Position numbers and translations under genes: made by a program
The notes under the pieces: model-generated
Databases searched by the model: none
What the model saw: the letters and a program-made list of their open reading frames with translations, nothing else
What the model was told of the DNA's origin: nothing
Assembly (NCBI GenBank): GCA_026552975.1
Contig: JAPMTR010000084.1
Location: 1-40,192, forward strand
Reading direction: 5' to 3'
From: Candidatus Methanoperedens sp.
GTDB taxonomy: Archaea; Halobacteriota; Methanosarcinia; Methanosarcinales; Methanoperedenaceae
DNA: 40,192 nucleotides
In this document: in pieces, positions 8,795 through 17,157 of the stretch
Layout: every line of letters starts with the position of its first letter
Numbering within the stretch: position 1 is the first letter of the stretch

Positions 8795-9133
8795 ATGGAA
8801 ATCCAGATCATAAAAGATAAAACAAATCCACTGTTAAAAAGACGGGAGATATCTGTCTCAGTAAAGAATAAAACTACGGCCTCAAGGATCGAGTTGAAGA
8901 ATAAGCTTGCAGCTCTTCTCAATTCAAAGCCTGAACTTATTGTGATCGAGCATCTTGGCACAATATATGGCAAACAGGAAATGATGGCAAAAGCTTGCCT
9001 CTACCAGACTGAAGAACGCCTGAAACAGATCTCTCACGAGCATCTTATCACAAGGGACGCACCAAAGGTTGTAGAAGGACAGGAACAGGCTGCAGTTTCA
9101 AAACCACCAGCAGAACCAGCACCTCAGGCTTGA
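8795..9133 (+). CDS. rps24e: 30S ribosomal protein S24e
   Basis: A 112-residue ribosomal protein beginning MEIQIIKDKTNPLLKRREI, with the conserved VIEHLGTIYGKQEMMAKACLY core. The ATG at 8795 is chosen because AAGGAG lies 8-14 bases upstream; the six-residue upstream extension of the frame would bury that site. The last 20 residues are a Pro/Ala/Glu-rich tail beyond the folded domain. It is followed after 15 bases by S27ae, its usual archaeal partner. Confidence 0.96.
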   Translation: MEIQIIKDKTNPLLKRREISVSVKNKTTASRIELKNKLAALLNSKPELIVIEHLGTIYGKQEMMAKACLYQTEERLKQISHEHLITRDAPKVVEGQEQAAVSKPPAEPAPQA

Positions 9134-9148
9134 GAATGGGAGATCATA

Positions 9149-9298
9149 ATGGCAATCAACAAATTTTATGAAATAAGCGCAAATAAAGCAAAAAAGATAA
9201 AACCATCATGCCCCAGGTGTGGACCTGGCGTATTCCTCGGTGAACACAAGAATCGTAGTTCATGTGGAAAATGCGGTTATACTGAATTCAAGAAATAA
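9149..9298 (+). CDS. rps27ae: 30S ribosomal protein S27ae
   Basis: A 49-residue zinc-ribbon ribosomal protein that is easily missed because of its size. It begins MAINKFYEISANKAKKIKPS and holds the ligands Cys21, Cys24 (CPRCG) and Cys39, Cys42 (CGKCGYTEF). The archaeal form is the C-terminal half of eukaryotic S27a without ubiquitin. The ATG has GGGAGATCAT upstream. It is the last gene of the aIF2-gamma operon; a T-run and hairpin follow. Confidence 0.95.
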   Translation: MAINKFYEISANKAKKIKPSCPRCGPGVFLGEHKNRSSCGKCGYTEFKK

Positions 9299-9376
9299 TC
9301 TTTTTTTTAGTGATGGCCTGATTTTAGGATCATATCCCTTGATTCCCGATTTAAATTCTGGGATATATTTTTTTTT
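9299..9376 (+). terminator. Probable terminator region after S27ae
   Basis: Immediately after the S27ae stop is an eight-T run (9301-9308). Further on, an ATATCCC/GGGATAT inverted repeat (9332-9338 with 9360-9366) is followed by nine Ts (9368-9376). Archaeal polymerases stop at T-rich tracts, so two successive termination points are plausible for the operon. Confidence 0.6.
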
Positions 9377-9548
9377 ATTAATTCTCAATAAAAAATCGAA
9401 TATAATTCTTTTTGAAACTAAAATAGCATCTTTTACACCCTGAAACTAATAAAAAACCAATCATAAAGTTTTAATAAACCATAAAGAACTCCAGAACTCC
9501 CGAAGTGTTTATTAGAATTGTAGTAATGTATTAGTTAAGGTGAAATTA

Positions 9549-10802
9549 ATGAAAAAGATTCTAATGTTTATCTTATTAAGCGCCCTGGTACTGCCAGCCA
9601 GCGCTTCTAATGTAGTATCATGGATACAGACAGACATTTCCGGATATAATCTAACACTGAACTATACTTCTAACTTCAGTGTTGCAAAGGATGATACCCT
9701 TGGAATAATAATTAATAATATCGGAAATGAATCGATAAATGATTCAATAACGGTCAATAAAATCAATGTTTCAGAGAACTCAATAGCGTCGGGAAACTGG
9801 ACTGGTTCTTTATTGATCAGACCCAATTCCTCAGAAACAATCGATTTTATATTAAATATGAAAACAAATAATGAGTCATCTATTCATATCAATATTTATT
9901 ATAATATCTCTTCAGATAACTCAGCCAATAAGATGCTGGTAGTGCAAGCGCATTTTGCGGGAGCACCTGTTATCACTTCATGGTATCCACAGATAGTTGA
10001 CTATGTTGAAGTGAATGGTACCTTAAACGAAACGATAGAATACTCAATTACCACTGTTGAATCTATGAGTACTTACAACTGGAGCGTTGATGGACAACCA
10101 GTTCTAGGAGACGATGATGGCAACACATATTTCTATACCCACACATGGAATAACAGCAGCCTGGGTGTACATACGGTTAACTTCAAAGGGAATAACTCAG
10201 ACTCCAGAGTTGAATTCAGGTGGTATGTAAATGTTTACCGTGAAGGCGCATACAGCGGAGGAAATCTCTTTGATCTAATTGATGAATCACTTGAGAATCA
10301 TGTGACTGATCTTAAGATAAGGATATTCAAATATAAGATCGCAAAAGACAATGGCAAATCTGATTATGCAGCCCGCAAAGTAAACCAGCTTCATGACGAA
10401 ATAGCTAAACGACAGATGACCCGCCAGGCCCTCAGAACAGAATTCAAAGCAGGAAATATCACAGTAGAAGAGTATGTTGCGGCAATGAAACAGGTTCAGC
10501 GAGACGCAAAATATAACTCAAAACTTGCAAAAGGATATGCAAATATTGCAAAGGACATCAAAGATAACGAGTCTGAAAAAGAATTTAAAAAGATATCCGA
10601 AATAGAGCGACAAGAGGATCGAAAGATAAGCGATAAGAAGAATGACGAAAAGAAGACAAATAATGTGAAGAATGACATTGAAAAGATAAATAATGCAAAG
10701 AATATTGATAAGAAGAGTATAGGGAATATGGAAGAACCCAACGATAAAAGTGTAAAAAACAATAACAACGGGCAGAAAAATAAGGGAAATGGCAAGAATT
10801 AA
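9549..10802 (+). CDS. Exported Asn/Ser-rich protein with charged C-terminal tail
   Basis: I do not recognise a named family. The product has a clear signal peptide (MKKILMFILLSALVLPASAS), then an extracellular beta-rich region of about 230 residues with many N-glycosylation sequons of the Asn-X-Ser/Thr type, resembling CARDB/PKD-like adhesion modules. A helical region follows, and a very hydrophilic tail rich in Lys, Asn, Asp and Glu with repeated DKKN/KNNIEKINN-like units. There is no C-terminal membrane helix. The ATG at 9549 has GGTGA five bases upstream; a GTG at 9540 would overlap that site. It is followed by a membrane-anchored winged-helix protein and may be a surface protein. Confidence 0.8.
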   Translation: MKKILMFILLSALVLPASASNVVSWIQTDISGYNLTLNYTSNFSVAKDDTLGIIINNIGNESINDSITVNKINVSENSIASGNWTGSLLIRPNSSETIDFILNMKTNNESSIHINIYYNISSDNSANKMLVVQAHFAGAPVITSWYPQIVDYVEVNGTLNETIEYSITTVESMSTYNWSVDGQPVLGDDDGNTYFYTHTWNNSSLGVHTVNFKGNNSDSRVEFRWYVNVYREGAYSGGNLFDLIDESLENHVTDLKIRIFKYKIAKDNGKSDYAARKVNQLHDEIAKRQMTRQALRTEFKAGNITVEEYVAAMKQVQRDAKYNSKLAKGYANIAKDIKDNESEKEFKKISEIERQEDRKISDKKNDEKKTNNVKNDIEKINNAKNIDKKSIGNMEEPNDKSVKNNNNGQKNKGNGKN

Positions 10803-10839
10803 GTAAAATTTAATACCTTTGCTGCAAAATGTCAGGCAT

Positions 10840-11751
10840 ATGAAAAAAATTTCCCTTTTTTTATTTTTTTTAATTTTGTGGGCTCATATAGCTGCAGGTC
10901 AGGCGCTTATCACTGTTGAGGTCCATGACAACACTGACGCAATATGGACTATGGAAAAAAGGTTCCCTCTAACGAATCAGACCGATATAGGTGACTGGGA
11001 AGAGTTCATAAAGACTGCGCAGGCAGAAAACCAGCAAGAACTTCTTGATTTTGGAAAAAGGATGGAATGGTTCGTGGATTCTGCACAGAAGGTTTCAGGC
11101 CGTTCTATGAAAGCAGAGGATTTTAAGATAATATATGATACTGCAAAAAGTCCTTCAGATTCTTATGGTATTGTCCGTTATAGTTTCAAATGGTTAAATT
11201 TTTCTCGTTTGGAAAACAGCAAGATCTTTTTAGGTGATTCTTTTTCTGAAGGGATGGTGCTTTCGCAGGATAATGTGCTGGTTATAAAAATACCTGATGG
11301 TTATGAGGTGGAAAGCACTTCACCTATTTTCGATAAGCGGGATGGCACCCGGTTGATCTGGGACGGGTCACTTTATCGAAACTTTAACCGGGGTGAGCCA
11401 GCTCTTGTGCTGGTGCGCTCAGGCACAGCACAGTGGTTCTATTTTGCTTTGGTGATAATTGGAGCATTTGCGGCTTTCATTTTATACACCAGGAAAAGAA
11501 AAAAACAAATTTTTCCGGAAGATCCATTGCCCTCTCCTGAAACCCTGAAGATAGAGGACATGAAATATGAAGAAATGATAGAGCGATTTCTTTTAAGGTC
11601 AGGAGGCGAAGCATCTCAATCCGATATAATAAATGAGATCGGCCTGTCAAAATCCAGGGTAAGCACTATTCTATCACAAATGAAGGACAGAGGGAAGATC
11701 ATCAAGATAAAAAATGGAAAAGGGAACCTGATCCGAATTGTGGGAAAATAG
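10840..11751 (+). CDS. Membrane-anchored winged-helix protein with extracytoplasmic domain
   Basis: A 303-residue protein with an N-terminal signal sequence (MKKISLFLFFLILWAHIAAG), an outward domain of about 190 residues, one transmembrane helix (FYFALVIIGAFAAFILY), a basic stop-transfer (TRKRKKQ) and a cytoplasmic winged helix of about 70 residues (SQSDIINEIGLSKSRVSTIL is the recognition region). This is a one-component transmembrane regulator layout found widely in Euryarchaeota. Neither the stimulus nor the target is known; the upstream exported protein is a natural candidate target. ATG at 10840 is preferred over TTG at 10819 because it starts the signal peptide directly. Confidence 0.85.
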   Translation: MKKISLFLFFLILWAHIAAGQALITVEVHDNTDAIWTMEKRFPLTNQTDIGDWEEFIKTAQAENQQELLDFGKRMEWFVDSAQKVSGRSMKAEDFKIIYDTAKSPSDSYGIVRYSFKWLNFSRLENSKIFLGDSFSEGMVLSQDNVLVIKIPDGYEVESTSPIFDKRDGTRLIWDGSLYRNFNRGEPALVLVRSGTAQWFYFALVIIGAFAAFILYTRKRKKQIFPEDPLPSPETLKIEDMKYEEMIERFLLRSGGEASQSDIINEIGLSKSRVSTILSQMKDRGKIIKIKNGKGNLIRIVGK

Positions 11752-11803
11752 GGTCTAACCGAAAAAGATATTATGTATATCTAATATAAGATTGATCAAA
11801 CTT

Positions 11804-11950
11804 ATGCCATTTGAAAATTGCAACTATTGCTCAGATGAGAAATGCACAGCAGCAGACCTTGAAATTTGTGATTTCAAAGGAAAAGATTTCAAGGACTGCC
11901 TTCGCTACAAGTTATATTTTCTAAGACCGCAGCTTATGCAACTGCGTTAG
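11804..11950 (+). CDS. Cys-rich 48-residue microprotein
   Basis: A short open frame beginning MPFENCNYCSDEKC and ending LRPQLMQLR, with five cysteines (residues 6, 9, 14, 22 and 32) arranged like a small metal- or cluster-binding knuckle. Codon use and the spacing of Cys residues look protein-like. It is convergent with the flavodiiron gene, overlapping its stop by four bases. I do not recognise a family; it could be a zinc-binding microprotein or a spurious frame. Confidence 0.5.
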   Translation: MPFENCNYCSDEKCTAADLEICDFKGKDFKDCLRYKLYFLRPQLMQLR

Positions 11951-13146
11951 GACGACTTTACCATTGAAGCGATCTTTTCCCCCAGAGCATAGCATTTCAA
12001 TAGGTCTTGCTCATCAGACCTGAAATTCACTTCTATCGATTCTACAGGTTCATATCCAGTAGATTTCAATTTTTCATTGACAGCCTTAACACCGCCGCCC
12101 CCCCAGCCATAAGAACCAAACGTTGCCCATATTTTGTTCTTAGGGCGAAGTCCCATAAGATATGTTAAGAATCCACCAACAGTCGGGAACATGCCATTGT
12201 TCAGGGTTGGAGAACCGATAACTATCGCCTTAGCTTCCAGAACTTCTTTTACTATTTCGCTCCAGTCGGTCTTTCGAATGTTGAATAGTGTCACTTCTAC
12301 ACCTGAATCTGCTGCACCCTTGACGATCTCTTTGGCCATCGTCTCAGTGCTATTCCACATTGTATCATAGATTACAAGCACTTTTTGTTTTGTTTCACCC
12401 TTTCCCCATCTAAGATATGCATTGATTATCTTTCCTGGATCTTTCCATATCATTCCATGGGAAGGGGCGATCATCTTTATTTCTACCCCTAATTTCTGGA
12501 CTTCCTCGATCTTTTTGACAATTATGCTTCCAAATGGCATGAGGATATTCGCATAATACTTGGCTGCTTCATCCATCACAGTATCGCATTCGTATCCCAT
12601 GAGGCTGCATACATTTTCATCGAATCTGAATGAAGAAGCAAGATGCTGTCCAAAACCATCATTTGAGAGCAGGATCTTATCTTCTTTGAGGTATGTCATC
12701 ATATTATCTGGCCAGTGCATCATTGGTGTACTTAAAAAGAAAAGGGTCTTTTTTCCAAGTTTTAGTTCATCTCCAGTTTTAACTGTCCTATAATTCCAAT
12801 TTCCCCCGAAATGCCTGATCAGACCTTCCTTTCCTTTTTCAGTGCAAATTACCTGGGCATTCGGGACAATTCTCATTATTTTTGAAAGGGAACCTGAATG
12901 GTCCATTTCAACATGGTTTGAAATAACATAATCTATTTTTGCAGGGTCTATGATCTCCTTTATCCTGTCTAGCATGTCATCCGCAAAACCATGTTTTACA
13001 GTATCCACAAGCGCTATTTTTCCTTCAACAATAAGATATGCATTGTAAGTTGCTCCACGCGAAGTAGTGTATCCATGGAAATCCCGCAAATTCCAGTCGA
13101 TCGCACCGACCCAATATACTCCAGCTGCTAATTCAATATTTGTCAT
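11947..13146 (-). CDS. fprA: Flavodiiron protein (F420H2 oxidase type)
   Basis: A 399-residue cytosolic flavodiiron protein that reduces O2 to water; methanogen relatives take electrons from F420H2. The N-terminal metallo-beta-lactamase-like domain has the diiron ligands His78, Glu80, Asp82 and His83 (NHVEMDHSG), further histidines around THxMHWPD, and the C-terminal flavodoxin domain starts near residue 253 (KVLVIYDTMWNSTETMAKEI) with the FGSYGWGGGG loop. Length matches the family. It is transcribed away from a pentaheme cytochrome gene across a 125-base intergenic region, so the pair may respond together to oxidant, but that is inference. Confidence 0.95.
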   Translation of the reverse strand: MTNIELAAGVYWVGAIDWNLRDFHGYTTSRGATYNAYLIVEGKIALVDTVKHGFADDMLDRIKEIIDPAKIDYVISNHVEMDHSGSLSKIMRIVPNAQVICTEKGKEGLIRHFGGNWNYRTVKTGDELKLGKKTLFFLSTPMMHWPDNMMTYLKEDKILLSNDGFGQHLASSFRFDENVCSLMGYECDTVMDEAAKYYANILMPFGSIIVKKIEEVQKLGVEIKMIAPSHGMIWKDPGKIINAYLRWGKGETKQKVLVIYDTMWNSTETMAKEIVKGAADSGVEVTLFNIRKTDWSEIVKEVLEAKAIVIGSPTLNNGMFPTVGGFLTYLMGLRPKNKIWATFGSYGWGGGGVKAVNEKLKSTGYEPVESIEVNFRSDEQDLLKCYALGEKIASMVKSS

Positions 13147-13271
13147 TAGTTTTCTCCATTAGTTAATTTTGATAATGCTTATTTGATGTAATGAAATAAT
13201 AGCTTTTGGTAATTCCAAATCGATGGCTTTATAGGGAACAAATATAATTTTTCTTTAAGAAAGAGGAGATA
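13147..13271. promoter_or_regulatory. Divergent promoter region fprA / pentaheme cytochrome
   Basis: A 125-base AT-rich spacer that must hold both promoters. On the plus strand a TTTATAGG-like element near 13228-13237 is a candidate TATA box, about 40 bases upstream of the cytochrome ATG. No clear operator palindrome was found. Confidence 0.45.
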
Positions 13272-14690
13272 ATGCAGGTTAAATTCATAAGTGCAATAAC
13301 AAAAATAACATTGTTCTGTATATTTATTGTAATGTTTGGATATGATGCAATTGCCATCCAGCCTTCAGATTTTACCCAGCCTGAAGTCTGTGGTGGGTGT
13401 CATACTGAGATATATGCTCAGTGGAATGGTTCAATGCATTCAAATTCCCATAAGGATCCGGTCTATGAAAAACTCTTTATTATGGTAAGCAAGGAAATGA
13501 ATCGGACTTTTGATCCTTTCTGCTCAAAATGCCATGTACCGATCGATTTCCTTTCTGGAAATATACCTTCAGCTGATAACTATAAAGTAAGTGAGATATC
13601 CGAAAAAGGCATTAGCTGTGATTTTTGCCATACGGTCAATGCTTCAAGCGGTATTGGAAATGGCGCATTCATATCATCGCCAGGAAAGATAAAAAGAGGA
13701 CCATTTGATGACTCTGATTATTCAACATTTCATCAGATCGAATATTCCCAGCTTCATACAAGATCAGAATTCTGCGGCATGTGCCATGATGTTTATCATC
13801 CATTCAATGGATTGGTTCTTGAAAATACATACTCTGAATGGAAAGAAGGACCTTATAATGAGACTACAGTGTGCCAGGACTGTCATATGACACCGGGTGT
13901 GACCATGTTCAAAGCAAATAAAGGGCGGGCAGCAGCAGGAGCACCTATGCGAGAACATATTTATACACATTATATCGTTGGAGGAAATGCTATGCTTCCG
14001 GAATTGTTAGGTTCGCCTGAACATGAGCGGCTTGCAAAAGAACGGTTACGATCAGCTGCCAAGATCGAGATCATCAAATTCAAAAAGAAAGAGGATAATA
14101 AATCTATGGATCTAATTGTGAAGGTCACCAATATTGGTGCTGGTCATAAACTTCCCACAGGGCTAACTGAAGCAAGACAGATCTGGCTTGAAATTGAGGC
14201 AAAAGATGTATCAGGTAAAACGATCTTTGAGTCCGGTAAAATTGATGCCGATGGATATATTGATCATGATGCAATAAAGTATCATACCGTATTCGGTGAT
14301 GCGCAGGGTAAGCCTACTGAAAAAGTCTGGCTGGCAGAGAAAATACTTCTTGATAACAGGATACCACCAAAGGGATATTCTGAAGAGAATTTTTCATTTG
14401 CACTTCCCCAGGATGCAAGATATCCATTGAGTGTGGATGTCAGGCTCAATTATGTTTCAGCTTCACAGGAACTTTCAGACTTATTATTCGGAAAAGGAAA
14501 GGTCAAACCCCCTGTTATAGAAATGGCTTCGGTAAAAGGAACTATCGATGGTATTCAATATACGCCAGGTAAAAATATACCGGGTTTCTCATCATTTTTC
14601 CTTTTGATGGTAATCTTTATATTTTCTTTAATTAAAAGAATGAAGACGGGTGTAGGCATAGTAGGCAAGGAAATGTTCGAGAAAATATAA
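13272..14690 (+). CDS. Membrane-anchored pentaheme c-type cytochrome
   Basis: A 472-residue secreted cytochrome with an N-terminal signal segment, five CxxCH heme-binding motifs (residues 40-44, 84-88, 116-120, 168-172 and 201-205) in the first 210 residues, and a beta-rich C-terminal domain. A single transmembrane helix lies near residues 447-463 (FSSFFLLMVIFIFSLI) with a basic cytoplasmic end. The heme region resembles cytochrome c554-like multiheme modules. It should sit on the outer membrane face and carry electrons between membrane carriers and external or partner proteins. The start has GAGGAG six bases before ATG. No cytochrome maturation genes are in the window. Confidence 0.92.
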   Translation: MQVKFISAITKITLFCIFIVMFGYDAIAIQPSDFTQPEVCGGCHTEIYAQWNGSMHSNSHKDPVYEKLFIMVSKEMNRTFDPFCSKCHVPIDFLSGNIPSADNYKVSEISEKGISCDFCHTVNASSGIGNGAFISSPGKIKRGPFDDSDYSTFHQIEYSQLHTRSEFCGMCHDVYHPFNGLVLENTYSEWKEGPYNETTVCQDCHMTPGVTMFKANKGRAAAGAPMREHIYTHYIVGGNAMLPELLGSPEHERLAKERLRSAAKIEIIKFKKKEDNKSMDLIVKVTNIGAGHKLPTGLTEARQIWLEIEAKDVSGKTIFESGKIDADGYIDHDAIKYHTVFGDAQGKPTEKVWLAEKILLDNRIPPKGYSEENFSFALPQDARYPLSVDVRLNYVSASQELSDLLFGKGKVKPPVIEMASVKGTIDGIQYTPGKNIPGFSSFFLLMVIFIFSLIKRMKTGVGIVGKEMFEKI

Positions 14691-14720
14691 TAGCATATAA
14701 GATCATATTTGGGAAAATAC

Positions 14721-14762
14721 CTATATAGTATTGGCTCCAATATTATGTTCGTACAGTTACGA
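14721..14762 (+). promoter_or_regulatory. nifB promoter with operator-like palindromes
   Basis: A TATA-like CTATATAG (14721-14728) is followed at once by a perfect ATTGG-CT-CCAAT palindrome (14730-14741), then CGTA-CAGT-TACG (14750-14761) near the expected transcription start. Palindromes between TATA and start site are the usual archaeal repressor position. The sequence is not the GGTAA-N6-TTACC NrpR operator known from methanogens. Confidence 0.45.
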
Positions 14763-14780
14763 ATAAAATGAGGAAATAAA

Positions 14781-15671
14781 ATGAAACAAGAACGCTGGGG
14801 CAACATTGGCTCAAAATTCGCTCATCTTACGAGCGCTCACCCGTGCTATAATGAAAAAGCTCATTTCACAACGGCGAGGATCCACTTACCTGTGGCTCCG
14901 CGCTGTAATATCCAGTGTAATTACTGTATCAGGAAACTTGATAAATGTGAACACAGGCCTGGTGTAGCCGCAAGTATTTTGAATCCTCGCGAAGCCCTTG
15001 TAAGAGTAGATAAATACGTTAAGGAAATGGACAACCTGAAGGTTGTGGGTATAGCAGGACCAGGGGAAGCTCTTGCTAATGAAGATTCCCTTGAGACCAT
15101 GCGACTTGTGAATGAAAAATATCCAGATCTTATAAAATGCGTGGCAAGCAATGGTCTTTTGCTATCTGAAAAAGTGGATGATCTTGTAAATGCGGGAGTG
15201 ACAAGTGTAACGGTTACGATAAATGCCGTTGATCCTGAAGTCGGAGCAAAAATATATGCATTTGTTCGCTACCATGATAAGACCTATAGGGGCGTAGAAG
15301 GTGCAAAACTCCTTATAGAAAAGCAGTTCGAGGGTGTAAAGAAAGCTGCAGAAGCAGGATTGAATGTAAAAGTAAATTTTGTGTTGATTCCTGAGATCAA
15401 TTTTGAACAGGTAAAAGAAGTTGCAAAAAAAGCCGCGGAAAATGGCGCAATAATCATGAATATCATCCCTATGATACCGCTTCATAATTTCGAAAAGGAA
15501 AGACCCCCGGAATGCGACGAACTTACGATCGCAAGAACTATAGCAGAAGAATTCCTGCCCCAGTTCAGGCTGTGCAGGCAGTGCCGTGCAGATGCGGTAG
15601 GTGTACCTGGGCAGGAACCATGTGGCTCACCCGTTCAGCAGCGCGCAAGCAGTGAATATTATCATGCTTAA
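14781..15671 (+). CDS. nifB: Nitrogenase cofactor biosynthesis radical SAM protein NifB
   Basis: NifB fuses two 4Fe-4S clusters with an interstitial carbide to form NifB-co, the precursor of the nitrogenase cofactor. The 296 residues match the short archaeal form without the NifX-like C-terminal domain. Radical SAM ligands are Cys42, Cys46 and Cys49 (CNIQCNYC). Other cysteines expected to hold the K-clusters are present (Cys22, Cys56, and the C-terminal CRQCRADAVGVPG motif). AGPGEAL and NIIPMIPLHNF are also family signatures. ATG at 14781 has GAGGA upstream. No nifHDKEN genes are here, so nitrogen fixation cannot be inferred from this window alone. A zinc-ribbon microprotein gene follows 45 bases later. 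Confidence 0.94.
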   Translation: MKQERWGNIGSKFAHLTSAHPCYNEKAHFTTARIHLPVAPRCNIQCNYCIRKLDKCEHRPGVAASILNPREALVRVDKYVKEMDNLKVVGIAGPGEALANEDSLETMRLVNEKYPDLIKCVASNGLLLSEKVDDLVNAGVTSVTVTINAVDPEVGAKIYAFVRYHDKTYRGVEGAKLLIEKQFEGVKKAAEAGLNVKVNFVLIPEINFEQVKEVAKKAAENGAIIMNIIPMIPLHNFEKERPPECDELTIARTIAEEFLPQFRLCRQCRADAVGVPGQEPCGSPVQQRASSEYYHA

Positions 15672-15716
15672 CATTATTTAGGTTTAAAATAAATAGAACA
15701 TAAAAGAGGTGAATAA

Positions 15717-15872
15717 ATGTGCTTTGCAGAATCATCGGTAAGTGTTGAGTTGGAGGAAGGAAACTTCATCACACAGGATTATCAATGCATAGACTGTAAT
15801 TCCAATTTTCGAGGAATTGGAAAGAAAGTAAGATGTCCATCTTGCGACTCTACTAAAGTAAAGAAGGTCTAA
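15717..15872 (+). CDS. Zinc-ribbon microprotein downstream of nifB
   Basis: A 51-residue protein beginning MCFAESSVSVELEEG with a classical two-knuckle zinc ribbon, Cys24/Cys27 (CIDC) and Cys40/Cys43 (CPSC). The ATG has AGAGGTGA 5-12 bases upstream. It lies 45 bases after nifB on the same strand, so co-transcription is likely. Similar short zinc-ribbon proteins are common in archaea and could be DNA-, RNA- or protein-binding; no specific role can be assigned. Confidence 0.78.
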   Translation: MCFAESSVSVELEEGNFITQDYQCIDCNSNFRGIGKKVRCPSCDSTKVKKV

Positions 15873-15993
15873 TTTTTACCTTCAGTATCATATTTAAGAC
15901 CACCCACCCAACCTGCTTTCCTATACCACCATTTAATGATAATAGTGATTAGCTTAATAAGTTTTTTCCCAAACATTACCCAAACTTAGAAAT

Positions 15994-16809
15994 TCAGGAT
16001 CGGTAATTCCCTGATAACACTTCATCCATACTGCCGCTTCTGAAACCCATAAGATCAAGCGTTATATACAAGAAGCCCAGTTCTTTGAGTTTAACCTGGA
16101 CATTGGCTCTTATTTCGAGCAAATATTCCATTTCTCCAGGCATGATCTCTATACGGGCAATTCCAGCATGATCACGGACTCGAACGACCTGAAACCCAAG
16201 TGAATGAAGATAATTTTCAGCCATTCCTACCCTCACCAGTGCATCTGCCGTAATTTTTTGCCCATAAGGGAAACGTGAAGAAAGACATGCCATGGAAGGT
16301 TTATTGGCGATAGATAAGCCAAGTATACGTGCCATCTCACGGATCTCTTCCTTTGTGACTTTAAATTCAATATACGGATTATAGACTTCTTCTTCTATTA
16401 CTGCCCTGTGACCAGGCCTGTGGTTTTTCAGGTCAGAAAAATTCGTTCCTTCTATGATACTTTTTATATTATGTTTTTTGGCGATTTTTTTAAGCTCTCG
16501 AATAAGGCCTTTTTTACAATAATAACACCTGTCCACAGGATTATTGGCAAAACCAGGTTCACCTAGTTCATCGTAAGTGATGACCTTGTGCTTGATCCCT
16601 ATCTCTTTTGCAACATTTTTTGCACCTTCAAGCTCCAATTGAGAGAGTGTCTGTGAATCAGCCGTGACTGCGACCGCCTTATCCCCCAGTGCCCTATATG
16701 CAAGGGCGGCAAGTACAGAACTATCTACCCCTCCTGAAAAAGCAATAATAACACTAACTCTATCTGCTATTGTTTTTTCAATCAAACGCATTTTAGCTTC
16801 AATTTCCAT
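15994..16809 (-). CDS. larE: LarE-family ATP-dependent sacrificial sulfur transferase
   Basis: A 271-residue PP-loop ATPase with the N-terminal SGGVDSSVLAALA motif (about residues 25-37), an AVTADSQTLSQLELEGA segment and CYYCKK, followed by IIEGTNFSDL and the MACLSSRFPYG motif. This is the LarE pattern: the family adenylates a nicotinate-derived substrate and donates sulfur in synthesis of the nickel-pincer cofactor of lactate racemase. LarB and LarC are not in this window, so the actual substrate in this archaeon is open. It is convergent with the nifB-zinc-ribbon pair. Identification to family is firm. Confidence 0.92.
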   Translation of the reverse strand: MEIEAKMRLIEKTIADRVSVIIAFSGGVDSSVLAALAYRALGDKAVAVTADSQTLSQLELEGAKNVAKEIGIKHKVITYDELGEPGFANNPVDRCYYCKKGLIRELKKIAKKHNIKSIIEGTNFSDLKNHRPGHRAVIEEEVYNPYIEFKVTKEEIREMARILGLSIANKPSMACLSSRFPYGQKITADALVRVGMAENYLHSLGFQVVRVRDHAGIARIEIMPGEMEYLLEIRANVQVKLKELGFLYITLDLMGFRSGSMDEVLSGNYRS

Positions 16810-17119
16810 ATTCTTTCAGATTATTTGTTAATAATGTAAGTGTTTGTATGAATTTATCTATCAAATCGTATTTAAATATTCCTTGATTCAATTCCATCGG
16901 AAATAATGGTGTGGTTATTATTCGAATACAATAAATTTAATTATGCGGGTCTCAATCAACGAAAATCTTATAATTATTTAAGGAATCAAAAGCAGAAGAG
17001 CAAACATATCTTGAGAAAACCATCATCATAATTATGTTAATTATTTAATTTCTCCAGACGAAATAAAGGGGTTAAAATAATAATATAAAAGGAAAAAGAA
17101 TATATGGTACCTATTATTC
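16810..17119. promoter_or_regulatory. Intergenic region with probable larE promoter
   Basis: About 310 AT-rich bases with no convincing gene. On the minus strand an ATTTAAATA element (around 16868-16876) lies about 60 bases before larE and is a plausible TATA box. The rest is low-complexity sequence downstream of the ferritin-like gene. A 14-base TAAGGAATCAAAAG word here (about 16979) also occurs near 2768; I see no wider repeat around it. Confidence 0.4.
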
Positions 17120-17157
17120 AAAAAAATATGTGTTCTCTTGAGGTCACTTCAAGAGAA
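17120..17157 (-). terminator. Intrinsic terminator of the ferritin-like gene
   Basis: A perfect nine-base stem (TTCTCTTGA 17133-17141 with TCAAGAGAA 17149-17157) is followed on the minus strand by a seven-T tract (17120-17126). The stem overlaps the last codons and stop of the ferritin-like gene. Confidence 0.65.

Noticed and set aside
9299-9330. GTGATGG...CTGAT resembling the fluoride (crcB) riboswitch
   Set aside because: Only a few bases match, no pseudoknot partner is visible, and the crcB genes lie 4 kb away; no fluoride riboswitch precedes them either.
16979-16992. Shared word TAAGGAATCAAAAG at about 2768 and 16979 as a regulatory repeat
   Set aside because: Only 14 AT-rich bases, differently placed relative to genes, no further similarity around them.
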